DNA of 64,000 nt, from contig SFTH01000005.1 in NCBI GenBank assembly GCA_004563405.1, forward strand, positions 34,741 through 98,740. The letters run 5' to 3'. The position numbers and the translations under genes are program-made. This document shows, piece by piece, positions 43,582-52,405 of the stretch (the stretch's first letter is position 1; each line of letters starts with the position of its first letter). Source of the DNA: a bacterium (lineage in GTDB: Bacteria > Bacillota > Clostridia > Christensenellales > Aristaeellaceae). A model generated the notes under the pieces. It was not told where the DNA came from, ran no database searches, and saw nothing but the letters and a program-made list of their open reading frames with translations.

Positions 43582-44289
43582 ATGCAGTTGGATAAGTTGT
43601 GGCAGTTCATGCAGGTGGATATGGAGGCAGACCGCTTCGAAACGAAGATTCGCCAGTCCGATAAGCGCCAGACGCTGATCAAGCAGCGTAATTTCCTGAT
43701 GGAACAGCAGAACAACATGAAGAAGCTCGAAAGCGAGGTCGCCGCCATGTCTGACCGGCTGGAGGCCGTGCGCGACGATTCCGAGCGCCTTCAGAAGGTT
43801 CTCGGCGGTCTGATGGAGGAAATTGAGCAGAACGCGCCCAAATCCGCTGAGGAGGCGGAGGAGCGGATGGAGCCCGTGCAGAAGCTGATGGACACCCTGA
43901 CCCGCTACGAGCAGGAGCTGACCAAGATGCGCAAGGATGCGGAGATCCGCGACCGCCAGCAGCGGGAAATCCGCGTGCGCGCCGCCCGCACCAAGGCGGA
44001 ATACGACCAGCTGAAGCAGGAATACGACGTGGAATTCAAGCGCGATACCGCGACGCTGAAGGACATGCGCGCAAAGACTGAGCAGGAGGCTGCGAAGATC
44101 GACGCGCCACTGATGGAAAAGTACCGCAGCATCAAGCAGCACTGCACGCCCCCCATGGCGAAGCTGATCGACGGCCAGTGCAGCGGTTGCTTCATGTCCC
44201 TGCCGAGCGCGACGCTCCTTGCCCTGAAGGAGGGCGACAAGCTGGTGCTCTGCGACAACTGCGGACGGATTATTTACAGCGAGGAATAA
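43582..44289 (+). CDS. Coiled-coil zinc-ribbon protein (YqxD/CT398-like)
   Basis: 235 aa. Residues 1 to about 185 are a long antiparallel coiled coil (MKKLESEVAAMSDRLEAV). The C-terminus has a C4 zinc ribbon: CSGCFMSLP then CDNCGRIIY, near residues 198-230. Such proteins are found next to nif3 and may bind nucleic acid; the function is not established. ATG 43582 has GAGGAAGAG upstream; the frame to 43525 lies in the nif3 end and is not used. rnpB follows. Confidence 0.85.
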   Translation: MQLDKLWQFMQVDMEADRFETKIRQSDKRQTLIKQRNFLMEQQNNMKKLESEVAAMSDRLEAVRDDSERLQKVLGGLMEEIEQNAPKSAEEAEERMEPVQKLMDTLTRYEQELTKMRKDAEIRDRQQREIRVRAARTKAEYDQLKQEYDVEFKRDTATLKDMRAKTEQEAAKIDAPLMEKYRSIKQHCTPPMAKLIDGQCSGCFMSLPSATLLALKEGDKLVLCDNCGRIIYSEE

Positions 44290-44312
44290 TCCGCACGGAA
44301 ACGGAATGATAT

Positions 44313-44655
44313 GCGAGGACGCCAGACGATCGCAGGCAGTTTTGTCTGAGGAAAGTCCGAGCACCGCAGGGCAGGATGCCGGTTAACTGCCGGTGGAGGC
44401 GACTCCAAGGAAAGTGCAACAGAGATATACCGCCCTGGATTCTCTGAATTCAGGGTAAGGGTGGAAAGGCGAGGTAAGAGCTCACCAGCGGCTTGGCGAC
44501 CAGTCCGCTCTGTAAACCCCATCCGGTGCAAGATTGATAGGAAAGCGCATGTGGCTGCCCGTCACGCTTTCGGGTAATCGCTTGAGCCTCATGGCAACTT
44601 GAGGCCTAGACAGATGATCGTCCAATACAGAACTCGGCTTACAGACGTCGCTCGC
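44313..44655 (+). ncRNA. rnpB: RNase P RNA, bacterial type A
   Basis: About 343-nt catalytic RNA that matures tRNA 5' ends. It has the universal CR-I segment GAGGAAAGTCCGAGC at 44349-44363, CR-II/III-type AAGTGCAACAGAGA and GTAAACCCCATC, and CR-V ACAGAACTCGGCTTAC near 44628. The ends GCGAGGACG and CGTCGCTCGC pair to form P1. The size and the lack of a type B-specific P10.1/P15.1 layout point to type A, expected for Clostridia. Confidence 0.95.
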
Positions 44656-44665
44656 ATTCAGAATA

Positions 44666-44696
44666 AACGGGAACTTTCCTCCGGAAAGCTCCCGTT
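44666..44696 (+). terminator. Terminator of rnpB
   Basis: 14-bp stem (44666-44679 with 44683-44696, one mismatch), then CAATTTATTT. Confidence 0.75.
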
Positions 44697-44740
44697 CAAT
44701 TTATTTCTGGCCCTGTTTATGCGTCGTGAGGGCAAAGGGA

Positions 44741-44771
44741 CGCGCCGCCCGGATGTGTCCGGCGCGGCGCG
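44741..44771 (-). terminator. Terminator of the lipoprotein gene
   Basis: GC-rich stem CGCGCCGCCCGGA with TCCGGCGCGGCGCG, 4-base loop, 10 bases past the stop codon on the minus strand; a TCCCTTTG tail follows. Confidence 0.55.
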
Positions 44772-44781
44772 ACGTTCTGTG

Positions 44782-45654
44782 TCAGTCCAGCAGATCCTGT
44801 GCCGCCTTGACGGAATCCCGCATGTGGCGCATGTCGGGTTCGAAGGCAGCGTAGTCCTCATAGGCGCAGAGGAAGTGGTACACGAAGAGATAGCGCTCAA
44901 AGTAGGTCAGAATGACATAGCCCTGTATCTCCTGGTCGCCGTCGTAGGCGAGATAGGTGGTGGAGATGGCGGAATTGTCCATGAAGCGGGTCTCTTCGTC
45001 CAGCGTGGTATTGACCTTGAAGGTCTTTTCATCATACTGGGTCATCAGCGTCTTGAGGTAATCCGCAAGCTCGGTCTTGTGCTCGTTGTTTGAGTCGTAA
45101 TTGCAACGGTGGGCGAGCTTTTTCATGGTGACCGCCACGCGCGCAGGATATACGGTGCCGTTCTCCGTGGGCTGAACGAAGCAGACGGTGGAGCGGCCCG
45201 GGATGTTCGTCCATCCGGTGGGATAGCTGAAGCGGAAGCCCAAGCCGCCTGCATCGACCTCTGTGTAACCGGCGATTGAGGTATTGGGCTGGGGCGTCGC
45301 CGTGGCAAAGGGCTGCGAAGCGGCCTGCTGCGTCTCTGTTGGCTCGGACGCAGCCTCCGGCGTCTCCGCAGGCTCAGGCGTTGTCTCCGGCTCCGCTGCC
45401 TCCGAATCCGTCGGGTCGAGGGCACTGTCCTGGGCGACCGGTTGCTCCGCAGGGGCCTCATCCGCTTCCGTTGGCACGGTTTCCGGCACGGTGGCTGGCA
45501 GATCGGCGCCAGTAAAGCCTGCGGCGGTCGTCTCCGGGGCAAAGTCCGCCTGCTGTTCTGCAGCGGGCTCGGGCGTAACCGTCTTGCGGTCGCAGCCGGT
45601 GAGCGCGCATAGGGAGAGCGCCGCAACCAGCAGCGCACAGATGAATCTCTTCAA
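44782..45654 (-). CDS. Lipoprotein with acidic linker and PsbP/DUF1795-like domain
   Basis: 290 aa. Lipobox LTGC (Cys 21) marks a lipid-anchored exported protein. Residues about 25-125 are a disordered linker rich in Ala, Glu, Pro and Thr (PETTPEPAETPEAASEPTET). The C-terminal domain (about 130-290) opens GGLGFRFSYPTGW, a PsbP/DUF1795-like start, and ends in YLFVYHFLCAYEDYAAFEPDM. It is 20 bp after murC and possibly cotranscribed. Function unknown; ligand or partner binding at the wall is a guess. Confidence 0.7.
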   Translation of the reverse strand: MKRFICALLVAALSLCALTGCDRKTVTPEPAAEQQADFAPETTAAGFTGADLPATVPETVPTEADEAPAEQPVAQDSALDPTDSEAAEPETTPEPAETPEAASEPTETQQAASQPFATATPQPNTSIAGYTEVDAGGLGFRFSYPTGWTNIPGRSTVCFVQPTENGTVYPARVAVTMKKLAHRCNYDSNNEHKTELADYLKTLMTQYDEKTFKVNTTLDEETRFMDNSAISTTYLAYDGDQEIQGYVILTYFERYLFVYHFLCAYEDYAAFEPDMRHMRDSVKAAQDLLD

Positions 45655-45674
45655 GGCAAATATCCTCCGTATTC

Positions 45675-47069
45675 TCAGCGCGGCGTGTCGCCGTTGCGCG
45701 CAATCTGTTCGTTCAGGAGGTCGATATCTCCACAGCCGTGGCTGATCATGAGGTCGCCCTCGTGCCAGTGGCTGCGCAGATAGGCCTCCGCGTCGTCGAA
45801 ACTGGGGGTGAGGACCGCGTCCAGGCCCCGCGCGCGCAGGGGTTCAATGAGCATCGCGGCGCTGATGTCGCCGGGATCCACTTCCCGCGCAGCGCAGATG
45901 TCGGTCACCAGAACGTGATCCGCGAGGTCGAAGGTCTCCAGAAACTGGTCAAAGAGCGTCTTCGTGCGGGAATAGGTGTGCGGTTGAAAGACGGACCAGA
46001 GCTCCCGATGGGGCTGGAGGCTCGCAATCTTCAGTGCGTTTTTGATCTCCGCAGGATTGTGGCCGTAGTCCGTGTAGCACTTCACGCCGTCCGTGCGGCT
46101 GGTGAGCTCGAAGCGGCGATGCGCGCCCACAAAGCTCTCCAGCGCGCCGGCGACCTTCTGAAGGTCGAGGCCGCGTATGTAGCAGACGCCAATGACCGCG
46201 AGGGCGTCCAGCATGTTTGCCTCGCTGGCGACGCCGATGTTGAAGTGCCCGAGCACTTCGCCGCAGAGCACTGCGTCAAAGTGGGCGCAGCCGCGCGCGT
46301 CGTAGCTGAGATTCTCGGGGCGCAGGTCGTTGTCCGGATTCAAGCCGTAGGTCATGCGGTTGCAATGGCTCTCCAGGCAGACCCGGCGCGCACGGAAATC
46401 GTCGCCCCAGGCCACGCACCAGCCGCTTTCGGGCAGGAGATCCGCGAACTTTCGGAACGCGGCCTCGATGTGGTCGATGTCCCCGTAGAAATCGAGATGA
46501 TCTTCGTCGATGTTGGTGATCACGGCCACCGTGGGTTTGAAGTGCAGGAAGCTCTCCTTGAATTCGCAGGCTTCGCAGATGAAGTCGTTGCCGTCGCCGC
46601 GGCGGGTGCTTCCGCCGATGAAGTCCAGCTCGCCGCCGATGTGAATAGCGGGGTCCGCGCCTGCGGAGAGGAAGGCCTGGGCCAGCATCGAGGTGGTGGT
46701 GGTCTTTCCGTGGGTGCCGCTCACACCGACGGCGAAGCTGCTGCCGGCCATCAGCTGGCCGATCAGATCGCAGCGTTCGATCTCCGGCACGCCCAGCCGC
46801 GCCGCCTCCGCGCGCTCCACGTTGTCCGGAGAGATTGCCGCGGAGTAAACCACGACGTCCGCGCCGCGCAGGTTTTCGGCGCTGTGGCCGATGTGAATCT
46901 CAATGCCCTTTTCCTGAAGGTGATCGGTCTTGTGGGAGCGGGTCTTGTCGGATCCGCTGACGACATAACCCTCCTCCTTGAGAAGTCCGGCCAGGCCGGA
47001 CATGGAGCTTCCGCCGATGCCGATGAAGTGAACGTGCCGTTTCTGATAATCATGAATGTCTGCTACCAT
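45675..47069 (-). CDS. murC: UDP-N-acetylmuramate--L-alanine ligase
   Basis: 464-aa cytosolic ligase adding L-Ala to UDP-MurNAc in peptidoglycan synthesis. Rossmann start VHFIGIGGSSMSGLAGLL, ATP loop VSGTHGKTTTTSML near 114, NIDEDHLDFYGD near 180, and the C-terminal DYGHNPAEIKNAL. Start options are ATG 47069, 47078 and 47096; 47069 is chosen for the GGGAGAG 9-11 bases upstream. It is divergent from purR, with its own promoter. Confidence 0.95.
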   Translation of the reverse strand: MVADIHDYQKRHVHFIGIGGSSMSGLAGLLKEEGYVVSGSDKTRSHKTDHLQEKGIEIHIGHSAENLRGADVVVYSAAISPDNVERAEAARLGVPEIERCDLIGQLMAGSSFAVGVSGTHGKTTTTSMLAQAFLSAGADPAIHIGGELDFIGGSTRRGDGNDFICEACEFKESFLHFKPTVAVITNIDEDHLDFYGDIDHIEAAFRKFADLLPESGWCVAWGDDFRARRVCLESHCNRMTYGLNPDNDLRPENLSYDARGCAHFDAVLCGEVLGHFNIGVASEANMLDALAVIGVCYIRGLDLQKVAGALESFVGAHRRFELTSRTDGVKCYTDYGHNPAEIKNALKIASLQPHRELWSVFQPHTYSRTKTLFDQFLETFDLADHVLVTDICAAREVDPGDISAAMLIEPLRARGLDAVLTPSFDDAEAYLRSHWHEGDLMISHGCGDIDLLNEQIARNGDTPR

Positions 47070-47139
47070 CGAATCCATCTCTCCCGATGCCGTCATATGC
47101 GTCCCGATCGCTCCGGGACATACGGAAAATCTACATTAT

Positions 47140-47168
47140 ATTATAATTGAAAATGCATGGAACTGCAA
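47140..47168 (-). promoter_or_regulatory. Promoter of murC
   Basis: Minus strand: TTGCAG (47168-47163), 17-base spacer, TATAAT (47145-47140). A second TATAAT lies at 47140-47135. Confidence 0.7.
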
Positions 47169-47239
47169 GGGCAAGCGGCCAATTGCGGCGGAAAGTACGT
47201 TAAAACTTCGCGCGGGTGTCAAAATACATTTGAACAACA

Positions 47240-47292
47240 TGTAAACCTAACAATTCCGAATTATAATATTGAAAACTTGCAAATCATTCGGA
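47240..47292 (+). promoter_or_regulatory. purR promoter with PurBox-like sites
   Basis: A TATAAT -10 lies at 47262-47267 with a weak TGTAAA at 47240. AATTCCGAATTAT at 47252-47264 matches the PurBox consensus AWWWCCGAACWWT at 12 of 13 positions and overlaps the -10. A weaker, oppositely oriented copy centred on CCGAA lies at about 47283-47291 (minus strand). Paired, opposed PurBoxes are how PurR regulates in Bacillus, so autoregulation is plausible. Confidence 0.45.
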
Positions 47293-47309
47293 TGAGGAGT
47301 GCTGACGAG

Positions 47310-48134
47310 ATGGATAAGATCAAGCGGAACGAGCGACTGGGCGCAATGGCGCGCATACTCACGGAGACCCCCAACCGCATTCATACCCTTGGGGAATTCT
47401 GCGAGCTGTTCGGCACCGCAAAATCGACCATCAGCGAGGACATCGACCTGATCAGCAATTCCTTTGCACAGTTCGATCTCGGCCGCGTAGAGACCGTAGC
47501 GGGCGCTGCGGGTGGCGTGCGCTATCGCGCAATTCCCAGCCCGAAGCGTGTGGAGCGCGTGCTCAACGGCCTGGCCCAGCGACTGAAGGAGCCCGGACGC
47601 ATGCTGCCCGGAGGCTTTCTCTATACTTCGGACGTCACGGCAGAATCCGCGACGGCGCAGGCGCTGGGCGAGATTCTCGCCATGCAATACTATGACAAGG
47701 CGCCAAACTTCGTGTTGACCATGGAGACAAAGGGAATTCCCATTGCGCTGATGACCGCGCGCATGCTGGATGTGCCGCTGGTCATCGCACGCAGGGACAG
47801 CCGGGCCTACGAGGGCTCCGCTGTAAAGATCAACTACATTGCGGGAGGCGGAAACGAGCGCATCGAAACCATGGCTCTGGCACGCAGGGCGGTCAGCCCC
47901 GGCCAGCGTGCGCTGATCGTGGATGACTTCATGAAGGGCGGCGGAACGCTGCAGGGCATGGTGGACATGATGCGGGAATTCCAGGCGGAGGTCGTGGGCG
48001 TTTGCGTCATGATTTCCACCTCCACGCCGAAGGAGAAGCGGGTGAAGGGTGCGAATTCCCTGCTGATTCTGGATGGATTCGACCAGGAGACAGGATGCGC
48101 AATCGTGCGTCCCTCCGAAAAGTATATGAACTGA
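47310..48134 (+). CDS. purR: Purine operon repressor PurR
   Basis: 274 aa. An N-terminal winged helix (ERLGAMARILTETPNR, CELFGTAKSTISEDI) and a C-terminal phosphoribosyltransferase fold with the PRPP motif ALIVDDFMKGGGTLQGM near residue 203. PRPP binding releases the repressor from PurBoxes. ATG 47310 has AGGAG 10 bases upstream; an in-frame ATG at 47292 is also possible. It is slightly shorter than the B. subtilis protein. Divergent from murC. Confidence 0.94.
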   Translation: MDKIKRNERLGAMARILTETPNRIHTLGEFCELFGTAKSTISEDIDLISNSFAQFDLGRVETVAGAAGGVRYRAIPSPKRVERVLNGLAQRLKEPGRMLPGGFLYTSDVTAESATAQALGEILAMQYYDKAPNFVLTMETKGIPIALMTARMLDVPLVIARRDSRAYEGSAVKINYIAGGGNERIETMALARRAVSPGQRALIVDDFMKGGGTLQGMVDMMREFQAEVVGVCVMISTSTPKEKRVKGANSLLILDGFDQETGCAIVRPSEKYMN

Positions 48135-48138
48135 ATGA

Positions 48139-48167
48139 AAATGCCGTCCGCAGAGCGGGCGGCATTT
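48139..48167 (+). terminator. Terminator of purR
   Basis: 13-bp stem (48139-48151 with 48155-48167, one wobble), 3-base loop, 5 bases past the stop region; the downstream TATTTT is offset. Confidence 0.75.
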
Positions 48168-48299
48168 CCAGTATTTTGGAAAAGATTTGTACAGAAAATT
48201 AACTAACATGTATTTAACCACTAAAACTTTCGATTTATTTACATTTATGAATTATTTTATTGATGGACGGTTAAATTTCGATGGTGTGACGGATGCGTC

Positions 48300-48328
48300 T
48301 TGACAATATGGAGAAAAATATTTAAGAT
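48300..48328 (+). promoter_or_regulatory. Promoter of the CobH-like gene
   Basis: TTGACA at 48300, 17-base spacer, TAAGAT at 48323. The 48170-48300 stretch before it is unusually AT-rich, with no ORF or known RNA that I can see. Confidence 0.7.
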
Positions 48329-48382
48329 GAGTCTAGGATTTACAAATCTATACTTAAGAGTAAAACATAGGGAGTGTGGCAT

Positions 48383-48994
48383 TTGATTCGCAGAACGCAG
48401 GGTGAGAGCAACCGGCATGGAGTCGGAATGCCCTATATGACCCAGGAAATGGCGTCAATTCTCGCTGAAATTGAGCGGGAAACCAACGATGCGTCGCTGT
48501 CTCAAAGTATTTATTTCAGCCCGACAGCATTGACGCACATCAAACGCCTGATTGAAATGGGCGGAACCATTATTACGGACACGACACTTGTGGAAAACGG
48601 CATTGACATGAGCCTGATGGGCAATAAGGGCGCAAAGGTGGTCTGCTTTATCGACGATCCCCAGGTGATATCCCTGGCGGAGCAGCGCAGAATCACCCGC
48701 GCGGAGATCGCGGTGGACTACGGCCTCGCGGTCACGGGCCCCAAGCTGATGGTTGTGGGCAGCGCGCCCGCAGCGATCAACCGCATGATACGCCGCCGCC
48801 AGAGCGAACCCATGAGCGACGTCTGCGTGCTGGCCGCGTCCACCGGCTTTGCGAGCGTCGTGCAGCTGAAGGAGCGGCTGATCGACAGCGATCTGACCTC
48901 CATCGTCGTTCGCGGAAAGAAGGGCGGCATTCCGGTGACCATCACAATTTTGAATGCTATCCTGCGCGAAATTGCAAAAAACGCAAATAAGTGA
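48383..48994 (+). CDS. Orphan precorrin-8X methylmutase (CobH/CbiC)-like protein
   Basis: About 203 aa. From residue about 45 it follows the precorrin isomerase fold closely: GGTIITDTTLVENGID, KVVCFIDDPQVISLAEQ, ITRAEIAVDYGL, VVGSAPAAINRMI, AASTGFASVVQLKERLI and VVRGKKGGIPVTITILNA. The family's catalytic His in the N-terminal IHATGD-type segment has no counterpart: the equivalent region reads ERETNDASLSQSIYFSP. No other corrin-ring gene is in the window. The start is taken as TTG 48383, with GGGAG 8 bases upstream. It is either a degenerate enzyme or one repurposed to bind tetrapyrrole; role unknown. Confidence 0.72.
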   Translation: MIRRTQGESNRHGVGMPYMTQEMASILAEIERETNDASLSQSIYFSPTALTHIKRLIEMGGTIITDTTLVENGIDMSLMGNKGAKVVCFIDDPQVISLAEQRRITRAEIAVDYGLAVTGPKLMVVGSAPAAINRMIRRRQSEPMSDVCVLAASTGFASVVQLKERLIDSDLTSIVVRGKKGGIPVTITILNAILREIAKNANK

Positions 48995-49012
48995 CAGAAA
49001 CACAAGACGAAG

Positions 49013-49050
49013 CAATCCCCGGCGCATGTGCGCCGGGGATTGGTCATTTT
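49013..49050. terminator. Strong bidirectional terminator
   Basis: 14-bp stem (49013-49026 with 49029-49042) followed by GTCATTTTTT; lies between the convergent CobH-like and aspS genes. Confidence 0.85.
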
Positions 49051-49068
49051 TTGGCAGATATGCTGAAA

Positions 49069-50856
49069 TTACGAATTCTCTGCGGGCAGGTCGACCTTGA
49101 TCTTCAGGGTCTCCAGCTGATCCGGGCGGACGTCGGCGGGGGTCTCCATCATCAGGCAGTTGGCGCTGGTGGCCTTGGGGAAGGCGATGACGTCGCGTAG
49201 GCTGTCGCTGCCGGTGAGCAGCATCACCAGGCGGTCCACACCGAAGGCCAGTCCGCCGTGCGGCGGCGCGCCGTACTTGAACGCATCGAGCAGGAAACCG
49301 AAGCGATGGTGGGCTTCCTCGTCGGACAGGCCGATCATCTCGAACATCTGGGCCTGCAGGTCAGCGCGGTGGATGCGGATGGAGCCGGAGGCCAGCTCGA
49401 TGCCGTTCATCACCAGGTCGTAGGCGCGGGAGCGGATCTTCTCCTTGTCGCCGTCCATGTGGCAGTTGTCCTCTTCATACCAGCTGGTGAAGGGATGGTG
49501 GGCGGCCACATAGCGCTGCTCCTCTTCGCTGTACTCGAACAGCGGGAATTCGGTGACCCAGAACAGGTTGTACTTGCCCTCGTCGATCAGGCCCTTGCGC
49601 TTGGCGATCTCGCAGCGCAGCGCGCCCAGGCTCTGCCAGACGACGGCCTTCTTGTCCGCGCCGAAGAACACGATGTCGCCGGGCTCGGCGTTCATCTCGG
49701 TGCGCACAATTTCGATCATCTCGGGGGTCATGAACTTGTTGAAGGAGGACTTCACGTTGCCGTCGGCGGTGAAGATCATGTAGGGAAGGCCCTTGGCGCG
49801 GTAGGTCTTGACGAACTCGGCCAGAGAATCGATCTCCTTGCGGGTCATGGACGCCAGACCCTTTGCATTGATGGCCTCCACGCGGCCGCCCTCGGCGATG
49901 GCGTTGTCGAAGACCACGAAGCCGGAGTTTGCCAGCTTGTCCGTCAGATTCTTCAGGCGCATCTCGAAGCGGGTGTCGGGCTTGTCGGAGCCGTAGTTCT
50001 CCATGGCGTAGTCCCAGGTCATGCGGGGCAGGGGCAGCTGAAGCTCCACGCCCTTGACTTCCTTAAAGATGCGGGCGAACACGCCCTCGACCACGGCATA
50101 AATGTCCTCCTCGTCGATGAAGGACATTTCAATGTCGCACTGGGTGAACTCCGGCTGGCGGTCGGCACGGTTGTCCTCGTCGCGGAAGCAGCGGGCGATC
50201 TGGTAGTACTTGTCAAAGCCTGCGAGCATCAGCAGCTGCTTGTAGATCTGGGGGCTCTGGGGAAGGGCATAGAAGGTACCGGGATGCAGGCGGCTGGGCA
50301 CCAGGAAGTCGCGCGCGCCTTCGGGCGTGGACTTGGACAGAATGGGGGTCTCTACCTCGGTAAAGCCCTGCTCGTCCAGCGCCGTGCGGATGCAGTTGAC
50401 CACGCGGCTGCGCACGCGCAGCTTCTCCTGCATGGAGGGGCGGCGAAGATCCAGATAGCGGTACTTCAGGCGCACCAGTTCGTTCTCGTCGGCCTTGTCG
50501 TCGATGTAGATCGGCGGGGTCTCGCTCTTGTTCAGAAGCACTGCTTCGCGCACGACTACCTCGATCTCGCCGGTTTTGAGCTCGCGGTTGACGGCGCTCT
50601 CGTCGCGCAGGCGCACCTCGCCCACCACGGTGAGCACATATTCGCTTCTCAGGCTCTGGGCCAGCGAGAGCAGCTCGGGGGAGCAGTCGTTTCCGTCAAA
50701 CACCAGCTGTACCAGACCCTCGCGGTCGCGCAGCCAGACGAACACCAGTCCGCCCAGGTCGCGGGTGCGCTGCACCCAGCCGGAGAGATGCACGGTCTGA
50801 CCGGCCATTTCACGATTCAGCAGACCGCAATAATGATCGCGCTTGTGGGAAAGCAT
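49069..50856 (-). CDS. aspS: Aspartyl-tRNA synthetase
   Basis: 595-aa class II synthetase of the bacterial type. OB-fold anticodon domain (residues 1-110, HLSGWVQRTRDLGGLVFVWL), motif 2 FRDEDNRADRQPEFTQCDIE near 217, the bacterial GAD insertion (about 290-420), and motif 3 GLAFGVDRLVMLLTG near 528. ATG 50856 has AGGAGG 8 bases upstream. It follows hisS by 41 bp; both are under the T-box at 52165. I see no gatCAB in the window, so the discriminating or nondiscriminating nature is open. Confidence 0.96.
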   Translation of the reverse strand: MLSHKRDHYCGLLNREMAGQTVHLSGWVQRTRDLGGLVFVWLRDREGLVQLVFDGNDCSPELLSLAQSLRSEYVLTVVGEVRLRDESAVNRELKTGEIEVVVREAVLLNKSETPPIYIDDKADENELVRLKYRYLDLRRPSMQEKLRVRSRVVNCIRTALDEQGFTEVETPILSKSTPEGARDFLVPSRLHPGTFYALPQSPQIYKQLLMLAGFDKYYQIARCFRDEDNRADRQPEFTQCDIEMSFIDEEDIYAVVEGVFARIFKEVKGVELQLPLPRMTWDYAMENYGSDKPDTRFEMRLKNLTDKLANSGFVVFDNAIAEGGRVEAINAKGLASMTRKEIDSLAEFVKTYRAKGLPYMIFTADGNVKSSFNKFMTPEMIEIVRTEMNAEPGDIVFFGADKKAVVWQSLGALRCEIAKRKGLIDEGKYNLFWVTEFPLFEYSEEEQRYVAAHHPFTSWYEEDNCHMDGDKEKIRSRAYDLVMNGIELASGSIRIHRADLQAQMFEMIGLSDEEAHHRFGFLLDAFKYGAPPHGGLAFGVDRLVMLLTGSDSLRDVIAFPKATSANCLMMETPADVRPDQLETLKIKVDLPAENS

Positions 50857-50897
50857 ATTCAATTCCTCCTATATATTTATATCCGTATATGTTTGTC

Positions 50898-52145
50898 TCA
50901 CTTCGTAAGGCGTGCGACGATCCCGGCGCGCGCGACCTCCTCCTCGGAGCTGTTCTCCATGTCGCGCAGCTTGACCACGCCCTTAGCGAGTTCGTCCCCG
51001 GCCAGTACGATGACCTTCTTTACGCCCAGCTTGTTGGCGTATTTGAACTGGGCCTTCATGCTGCGGGCGGCGTGATCCAGATCGGCCTTGAGGCCCGCGT
51101 CGCGCAGTTCGCGCACCAGCTTCACGCCCTCGAGCCGCGCCTCGTCGCCCAGCGTGACCACGAACACATCGTAGAGATCGGGCGCTGTGGGGGCGATGCC
51201 GCGCAGATCCTGCACCATCAGCATGCGCTCGATGCCCATGCCGAAGCCCATGCCGGGGGTATCAGGGCCGCCCAGCTCCTTCACCAGGCCGTCGTAGCGG
51301 CCGCCGCCGCAGACGGTGAGATTTCCCTGGGCGGTCTCGGTGATGATCTCGAACACGGTCTTGGTGTAGTAGTCCAGGCCGCGCACGATGCGCGGGTCGA
51401 TCTCGTAGGCGATGCCCAGCGCGTCGAGGTATTTCTTCAGCTTTTCGAAGTGCTCCGCGCAGTCCGGGCAGAGGTTGTCCAGCATGGCGGGCGCGTCGGT
51501 CAGCTTCTCGGCGTCCTCCTTGCAGTCCAGGATGCGCAGGGGATTGCGCTCGTACCGCTCCTGACAGGTCTTGCACAGCGTGGGCAGCTTGGGTTCAAGG
51601 TAGGCCTTCAGCTTCTCATGGTAGGCCTTGCGGCACTCCGGACAGCCGATGGAGTTGATGCTCAGCTTGAGATCTTGGATGCCGTTGGCCTGAAGCATGC
51701 GGATGGCCATCTGGATGATCTCCGCGTCCAGGCTTGCGTCCTTCGCGCCGAAGACTTCGATGCCGTTCTGGTGGAACTGGCGCAGGCGGCCGGACTGGGG
51801 TTTCTCGTAGCGGAAGCAGGGGCAGGCGGCGTAGTAGAGCTTGCAGGGCAGGCTCTCGTTCAGATGGTCCTCGATGAAGGCGCGCACTGCGCCCGCGGTG
51901 CCCTCTGGCTTCAGTGTGATGGAGCGATGGCCCTTGTCCTCGAAGGTGTACATCTCCTTCTGTACCACGTCGGTGGTGTCGCCCACGCCGCGCTGGAAGA
52001 GCTCCGTGTGCTCGAAGATGGGCGTGCGGATCTCCCGGTAGCCCGCCTCGGCGCAGATGCGGCGCATGTTCTCATCAATGATCTGCCATCTGTAAGCGTC
52101 CTGGGGCAGCATATCCTGGGTGCCCTTGGGTGCCTGTGTCAGCAT
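50898..52145 (-). CDS. hisS: Histidyl-tRNA synthetase
   Basis: 415-aa class II synthetase. Starts LTQAPKGTQDMLPQD; the motif 2 segment TLKPEGTAGAVRAFIE, His-specific motif RGLDYYTKTVFEI near 255, and an anticodon-binding C-terminus. An inserted zinc-ribbon-like CPECRKAYH..CKTCQERY..CPDCAEHF segment lies near residues 165-215, as in many Firmicutes. GGGAGGG SD before ATG 52145. Confidence 0.96.
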   Translation of the reverse strand: MLTQAPKGTQDMLPQDAYRWQIIDENMRRICAEAGYREIRTPIFEHTELFQRGVGDTTDVVQKEMYTFEDKGHRSITLKPEGTAGAVRAFIEDHLNESLPCKLYYAACPCFRYEKPQSGRLRQFHQNGIEVFGAKDASLDAEIIQMAIRMLQANGIQDLKLSINSIGCPECRKAYHEKLKAYLEPKLPTLCKTCQERYERNPLRILDCKEDAEKLTDAPAMLDNLCPDCAEHFEKLKKYLDALGIAYEIDPRIVRGLDYYTKTVFEIITETAQGNLTVCGGGRYDGLVKELGGPDTPGMGFGMGIERMLMVQDLRGIAPTAPDLYDVFVVTLGDEARLEGVKLVRELRDAGLKADLDHAARSMKAQFKYANKLGVKKVIVLAGDELAKGVVKLRDMENSSEEEVARAGIVARLTK

Positions 52146-52164
52146 AGTAAAATCCCTCCCGACA

Positions 52165-52400
52165 AAAATAAAAAAGACCCCGTCCCAATGTAGGGGCGAA
52201 GGTTTCGCGGTGCCACCCTGCTTGGACATCAAGGGATGTCCCACTCAAAGCCTGTAACGCGGGCCGCGCCGCAAAGGCGGATGCTCCGGGGTGTCCTTCG
52301 GCCTCTTCTCTGCGCGGACGCTTCCAGCCAATGGCGTCCCTCTCTGTCGTGCTCGATTGCGGCGTACTCTTCCCATCAACGCATATCCAATCTGTTAACG
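52165..52400 (-). promoter_or_regulatory. T-box leader (tRNA-His) upstream of hisS-aspS
   Basis: Minus strand: Stem I with GAAGAGTA and CAGAGAGGGACG, likely specifier CAC at 52293-52291 in the GAAGGACACCCC context, T-box core GGGTGGCACCGCGAA at 52218-52204, and a terminator stem ending in TTTTTT at 52175-52170. It ties both synthetases to the charging state of tRNA-His. Confidence 0.92.
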
Positions 52401-52405
52401 TCACA

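Noticed and set aside
45738..47150. 470-aa plus-strand frame under murC
   Set aside because: Shadow ORF; murC motifs on the other strand are complete.
48170..48300. Possible small RNA or mobile-element scar in the AT-rich stretch after purR
   Set aside because: No inverted repeats, target duplications, terminator or ORF could be found; it looks like an AT-rich upstream promoter region.
49258..51075. 605-aa plus-strand frame under aspS
   Set aside because: Shadow ORF rich in Leu, His, Val and Ala, without recognised motifs; aspS motifs on the minus strand are clear.
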